Assembly (NCBI GenBank): GCA_035629175.1
Contig: DASPIL010000037.1
Location: forward strand, 1 to 64,000
Origin: Verrucomicrobiia bacterium
GTDB lineage: Bacteria; Verrucomicrobiota; Verrucomicrobiia; Limisphaerales; DASXHY01
DNA length: 64,000 nucleotides
Direction of reading: 5' to 3'
Numbering within the stretch: the first letter of the stretch is position 1; every line of letters starts with the position of its first letter. Below the pieces are notes generated by a model. That model saw nothing but the letters and a program-made list of their open reading frames with translations. It had not been told where the DNA came from and searched no databases. This document shows positions 60,385 through 64,000 of the stretch, piece after piece. The translations under genes were made by a program, and so were the position numbers.

Positions 60385-63300
60385 TCACTGCGGCTGTAAT
60401 CGATAGAAGCGCGTCGGTGTCTGCGTAGGTGGCAGGCGTCCATTTTGACCGTTGTCCGGCAGGCTGATCAACGGCGCGTTGTTGGGATTGCTCACGTAAT
60501 CCATCAATTGCCACGGGCCGCGGAGTGTGTCCGCGGATTCCACTTTCCAGTTCGTGTTCTGCGGGATGCGAATATGCAGGCCGATGCGATTGGGGTTCAT
60601 CAGACTCGCCGCAGCGCCGGGATCGGCAGGCAATTGCGTGACGCTCATGGCAACGGGTGTGTTGGTGGAATGAATCGTCGAAAGGCGGATATCGAACGCC
60701 ACGTTATCCCAGCTCTCCTGTGCGGCATTTTTCAAACTGACAGCGATCGTATTCGCGCCGGGCCGCAGCAACGGAATGAACGGCGCGAGGTCGAAATGCT
60801 GCACTGCATTCCCATGGGCCGTGGTGGCTTCGATTCCGCTCGTCGGAAGCTTTGTGCCGTTCAGGTAGACCTCAAGCGGCAATCCTTCGTCGGTGCACGT
60901 GGCAGAGAGAAGCAGCTCTTCGCATGACGCAGCCGGCATTTGGAACGTCTTGCGGAAGAAATAAGCGGGCCGTCCTGGCAGCAGCGGTGTGCGGATGTTC
61001 AACGTTCCGCCACCTGTGCCGAATTTTGCAAACCCGACCGGCCAGAGCGTGTCCACGAAATTATCCAGCATCCAGTTCAGGCCAGGCAGATCCTGCATGT
61101 AACGCCAGGCCGAACCGAAGGGAATCAGAGTCGTCCAGTTTGTCGACGCGAGGTCGGGCAGGGGACGAAAGAAGAGGTCGTCCATCATTATTGAACCCGT
61201 GGCGGGAGCTTCTGCCGTGTACCAATGCGTGAGCTCGGCGTTGTGAAATCCTTCAGGCATGACAAAGACGCGATTCGCGTAAGTCCACTCTGTCGCGGCA
61301 GTTCCGGGTTTGAAATGCGGTGTAAAATATCCGGGATAGGGACGCCACGGCCGGGGATTTGGATCCGCGGCGGTAGGCGTTGAACTCCACTCAAACCAAT
61401 GCGCTGTGTTCTGGGAAAGGCCGCTGCTGCGAAAGAATCCGCCGAAACTGTAGAGTGTCCCCGGCTTGACCTTGAACGAACTGTGCGGAACGCCGTACTG
61501 GCCGAACTGCGATATGCTGCCTCCCTGGATTGATTCGTTGAGGGTGACCTTCATCGATTTTCCGCCGCGGCAAGGTTCCTGCACGGCCAGCATGTTGCTC
61601 CAGTCAATGTCCCCGGTGAACCACTTGTCCCAATAGCTGTCGCCATCCTCTTCAAAACCGCTGTTGCGAATCAGATTGGCGTTGTACGAGGAGAGCACAG
61701 GAAACGGAGCGGAACGCACCATGCCGTTGTCGTAGACGGCAGCGACCTCATAAATGTATTGATGTCCGAGTTCCAATCCCGTGTCCGTATAGCTGCGCTG
61801 ATTTGCGGCGAGGGTAACGGTATGTGCCGCCGGGCCGTCAAGGGTGCTGCTGCGGTAAACACGCCAGCTCTTCACGTTGTTGGTGGCGGGCAGCGTCCAT
61901 CCAAACGTCGCAGTTCCATTGCCGCCCACGCGATTCGTGATCATCGGAGTTCCGGCCGGGAACAGCGGCCGATCGAACTGGCCATCGCGCCGGGCATTGC
62001 CGCGGTGAGTTGCCCACGACACGGGTCCCGATGTTGTTGAGCCAAAATTGTGAATGCGGACCCGGCCGGAAAGGGACCGCGACACAACGCACAGGCCCGT
62101 TCCGTAAACATTCGCGATGGCTGGGATGTGTTTGATGCCACCCGGAATGGGCACGGACGCTTTGATGACACCGTTCAATCCAAACACGTACAGCGCACCC
62201 GTGGCTCCTGGTGCATGAGGATCATACGTGCCGATCACAATTTCCTCGTGACCGTCTCCATCGACGTCCCCGACAACGGGCGGCGTGGGAAGCTGAGGAT
62301 AAAAATTCTTCGGCCAGCCGGCGTGGCTGATGAGTTCGATGCCGTTCCAATAGCGGAATTGAATCTCGAACGAGTGCGTGAAGCTGAGAACGTCGATGCG
62401 ATTATCCCGATCCGGGTTCAAAGGGATCATCGACGCATTGTTCTGCCATTGATTGAAGGGAAAATTCACCGCGGATTTCCAGATGCGGGAAAGTATCGCG
62501 CCGTTGTCATCCAGAATGGTTTCGTTGGGCTGCCACAATGGATTCAACTGCGTGGTTGGCACGAGCACTTCGCTTAATCCGTCGCCGTCAATATCTGCGG
62601 TGTAAACTTCGACTCCCTGCTGGTAGGCGCCGCTCATGAGGCGCTGGTTCTTGCCAAACTGGCCATGCAGATTCCCGCCGCCATACAAACCGTGGGAACG
62701 CGTCGCATCAAACGCCACCACGCTGTCGCTGTCATTCAGCACATAGGTTTTCAGGGGTGCGTTTGCTTCGCCGCGACCGAGCGCAAGTCCCGACTCGACC
62801 AGTTGATGCAGGTGATACGTGTAGTGGCGCTGCCCATTTAACGCATTGAAAAGGATGACTCCGCCAGACCAGCTCTCGCCCATCGTTCCCCATTCACCAG
62901 AACCCCAGATGTCGTTGATGTAGGGATTGAAATCCTGATCGTTCGAGTAGCCGTCTGGATCAATCTTCCAGCCAGTGACCACAACTTTTTGTCCGTTGCC
63001 AGCGAGATCGGCAACCATCGGGCTGGAGATTTCGGATGAGAACACAGCAGATCCCGGCAATCGCGGAGACTGAATTCCGCTCGCCAGGTGGAAGCAGTTC
63101 GTATCCACCATGAACCCGCTGTCGGGAACATAGTTGCCGGCGTTCACGGGCGCGGACCAGAGCACGGATCCATTGCTCCGCAACGCCACCACGTTCGCAC
63201 CGCTCGTGAAAAGGATTTCATCACGTGAATCGCCCTCGAGATTATAAAGCGTGGGGGAGACATTGATGGCATCGGGCCCCGCAAATGGAAAGCCAGCCAG

Positions 63301-63591
63301 GCGGGTTCCGTCTGGATTGAACGCATCCAGATACCACGCGCCATTGGAATTCCGATACGGAACAACCAATTCAAGCGCGACATCTGCATCGAGTTGTCCG
63401 ACCGCAAGCGTGCCCATGTGCCAGCCCGCATCGCCCGCCTGGAACGACGCGAGTTCCTGGACAGCACCCCGCAGCGGCGTGATGGAGAACAGGCTGACGA
63501 CACACATCACAGCCACATCAATGATTCCGCGCTGCTTCCGTCTGCTGTATAGATTGCGCCCTGCTTCGACCGATTGATTCCGTCTAAACAT
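60385..63591 (-). CDS. Secreted FG-GAP/FN3 multidomain protein
   Basis: A 1068-residue exported protein. A hydrophobic signal segment (about residues 25-40) leads into FG-GAP/VCBS-like repeats with DxDxDG calcium-type motifs (LDADVALELVV, LEGDSRDEILF, DIDGDGLSEVLV, DVDGDGHEEIVIGT) to about residue 500. A fibronectin-like module with WRVYRSSTLDGP follows (about 545-640), then carbohydrate-binding-like beta domains (about 640-960), and the C-terminal domain WKVESADTLRGPW to RFYRLQPQ. The start is at 63591 (ATG with GGGA upstream); an ATG at 63609 is an alternative. It could be a surface adhesin or polysaccharide-binding protein; no catalytic motif was seen. Confidence 0.85.
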   Translation of the reverse strand: MFRRNQSVEAGRNLYSRRKQRGIIDVAVMCVVSLFSITPLRGAVQELASFQAGDAGWHMGTLAVGQLDADVALELVVPYRNSNGAWYLDAFNPDGTRLAGFPFAGPDAINVSPTLYNLEGDSRDEILFTSGANVVALRSNGSVLWSAPVNAGNYVPDSGFMVDTNCFHLASGIQSPRLPGSAVFSSEISSPMVADLAGNGQKVVVTGWKIDPDGYSNDQDFNPYINDIWGSGEWGTMGESWSGGVILFNALNGQRHYTYHLHQLVESGLALGRGEANAPLKTYVLNDSDSVVAFDATRSHGLYGGGNLHGQFGKNQRLMSGAYQQGVEVYTADIDGDGLSEVLVPTTQLNPLWQPNETILDDNGAILSRIWKSAVNFPFNQWQNNASMIPLNPDRDNRIDVLSFTHSFEIQFRYWNGIELISHAGWPKNFYPQLPTPPVVGDVDGDGHEEIVIGTYDPHAPGATGALYVFGLNGVIKASVPIPGGIKHIPAIANVYGTGLCVVSRSLSGRVRIHNFGSTTSGPVSWATHRGNARRDGQFDRPLFPAGTPMITNRVGGNGTATFGWTLPATNNVKSWRVYRSSTLDGPAAHTVTLAANQRSYTDTGLELGHQYIYEVAAVYDNGMVRSAPFPVLSSYNANLIRNSGFEEDGDSYWDKWFTGDIDWSNMLAVQEPCRGGKSMKVTLNESIQGGSISQFGQYGVPHSSFKVKPGTLYSFGGFFRSSGLSQNTAHWFEWSSTPTAADPNPRPWRPYPGYFTPHFKPGTAATEWTYANRVFVMPEGFHNAELTHWYTAEAPATGSIMMDDLFFRPLPDLASTNWTTLIPFGSAWRYMQDLPGLNWMLDNFVDTLWPVGFAKFGTGGGTLNIRTPLLPGRPAYFFRKTFQMPAASCEELLLSATCTDEGLPLEVYLNGTKLPTSGIEATTAHGNAVQHFDLAPFIPLLRPGANTIAVSLKNAAQESWDNVAFDIRLSTIHSTNTPVAMSVTQLPADPGAAASLMNPNRIGLHIRIPQNTNWKVESADTLRGPWQLMDYVSNPNNAPLISLPDNGQNGRLPPTQTPTRFYRLQPQ

Positions 63592-63719
63592 GAATCCCGC
63601 AACTTGCATTCATGTGCAGAAGATGGGATGGGAATCAGTCTGACTCTGATGTCGGTGTTTGGACTACAGGGACCCCATTCCCTGCGATCACCCGCGAACG
63701 CGGCGCGGGTTTTCAGACC

Positions 63720-63843
63720 TGCCGTATGGCCGTGCTTTCAGGCCGGCAAAGCGTCACCGCAGGCAGGTAAGCAAACCTGTCCACCCTCGCAGTAGCTGCT
63801 ACGGAGGACGGGCGATACAGCAGACTCGGAGGTCCGCGCCACG
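63720..63843. repeat. Dispersed 124-bp repeat, copy 2
   Basis: Aligns with 28283-28406 over its whole length. It carries the same core GCTGCTACGGAGGACGGGCG, followed by ATACAGCAGACTCGGAGGTC. It lies upstream of the FG-GAP gene and just past the stop codon of the truncated right-edge gene. Confidence 0.75.
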
Positions 63844-63857
63844 GATTTGCAGCGCCC

Positions 63858-64000
63858 TTATTGCTGCCGCGCGCGGTAGAATCGGAGCGGAATGTCGATT
63901 GACTCGTCGTCAACGAGGTTCGTCGTGGTGCCGGAAAGCGTGTTCGTGCTGATGGCGTTCCAGCTCTCCAGAAGGTTCGTTGCCGCCTCGAGCACATAAG
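63858..64000 (-). CDS. C-terminal end of a secreted protein (cut by window edge)
   Basis: The last 47 codons of a minus-strand gene whose start lies beyond the window. They encode YVLEAATNLLESWNAIST, then a linker, then IPLRFYRARQQ and a TAA. This is the same C-terminal domain pattern (Y.L...TNL..W..I and RFYR) as in the protease, delta-60 and FG-GAP proteins, so the full protein is probably another large secreted one. Confidence 0.75.
   Translation of the reverse strand, partial: YVLEAATNLLESWNAISTNTLSGTTTNLVDDESIDIPLRFYRARQQ

Noticed and set aside
63691-63713. Hairpin CCCGCG/CGCGGG followed by TTTT, resembling a plus-strand terminator
   Set aside because: No plus-strand gene ends nearby; it probably belongs to the intergenic repeat context or arose by chance.

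Overview
The window looks like chromosomal DNA of a GC-rich (roughly 60 %) Verrucomicrobiota bacterium, probably a soil or freshwater relative of Pedosphaera/Limisphaera. This is inferred from gene content and style: several very large secreted beta-rich proteins that end in a 'YRV..S.NL..W....FFRI/FYRL' domain, delta-60 and FG-GAP repeat proteins, a BlaI/M56-peptidase pair, a GSII-type glutamine synthetase, many plant-polymer hydrolases, and abundant intergenic repeats. No rRNA, CRISPR array, phage or complete IS was seen. One tRNA (Glu, anticodon CUC) is present.

Layout. 0.4-3.0 kb: a secreted pectinesterase and a receiver-PAS-SpoIIE phosphatase (minus). 3.4-8.0 kb: glutamine synthetase with a candidate sigma-54 promoter, then rpsO and pnp with several hairpins and terminators, then a rhodanese. 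8.0-11.4 kb (minus): a GldG-like membrane protein, plsY, and an unusual acyltransferase-aminotransferase fusion that overlaps plsY. 11.7-16.3 kb (plus): a 9-heme cytochrome, an 8-heme lipoprotein cytochrome and an MtrB/PioB-like beta-barrel, together a candidate trans-outer-membrane electron conduit and the best candidate for an uncharacterised system here. 16.4-25.6 kb: a giant subtilase divergent from a beta-propeller sensor histidine kinase. 25.6-32.1 kb: amidohydrolase and hpf (minus), then parA and the tyrA-aroA-cmk-plsC operon with mostly non-ATG starts. 32.1-37.6 kb: a DUF4404-like protein, a GH115 glucuronidase, and the blaI-M56 pair with two clear TACA-nn-TGTA operators. 37.9-42.6 kb (minus): desaturase, lnt, and a halogenase-like flavoprotein. 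42.7-43.7 kb: a 2.5-copy tandem repeat of about 375 bp. 43.7-47.0 kb: a YbbA/YbbP-like ABC pair. 47.0-50.1 kb (minus): the nnr-hypothetical-adk operon. 51.3-55.6 kb: two overlapping GH1-like glycosidases and mgtE. 55.7-58.5 kb: a delta-60 repeat protein. 58.5-60.0 kb: a small island-like segment between tRNA-Glu and a copy of its 3' end, holding a frameshifted REP-associated transposase, four REP hairpins and an hsdM scrap. 60.4-63.6 kb: a secreted FG-GAP protein. The right edge cuts a further secreted protein.

How it fits together. The secreted hydrolases (pectinesterase, GH115, two GH1-like enzymes) suggest growth on plant cell-wall polysaccharides. The cytochrome-porin cluster suggests that respiratory electrons can also leave the cell to an insoluble or external acceptor. 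PlsY, PlsC, Lnt, the desaturase and the acyltransferase fusion form a scattered lipid theme. Starts were moved to internal codons where signal peptides, conserved N-termini or ribosome binding sites argued for it.
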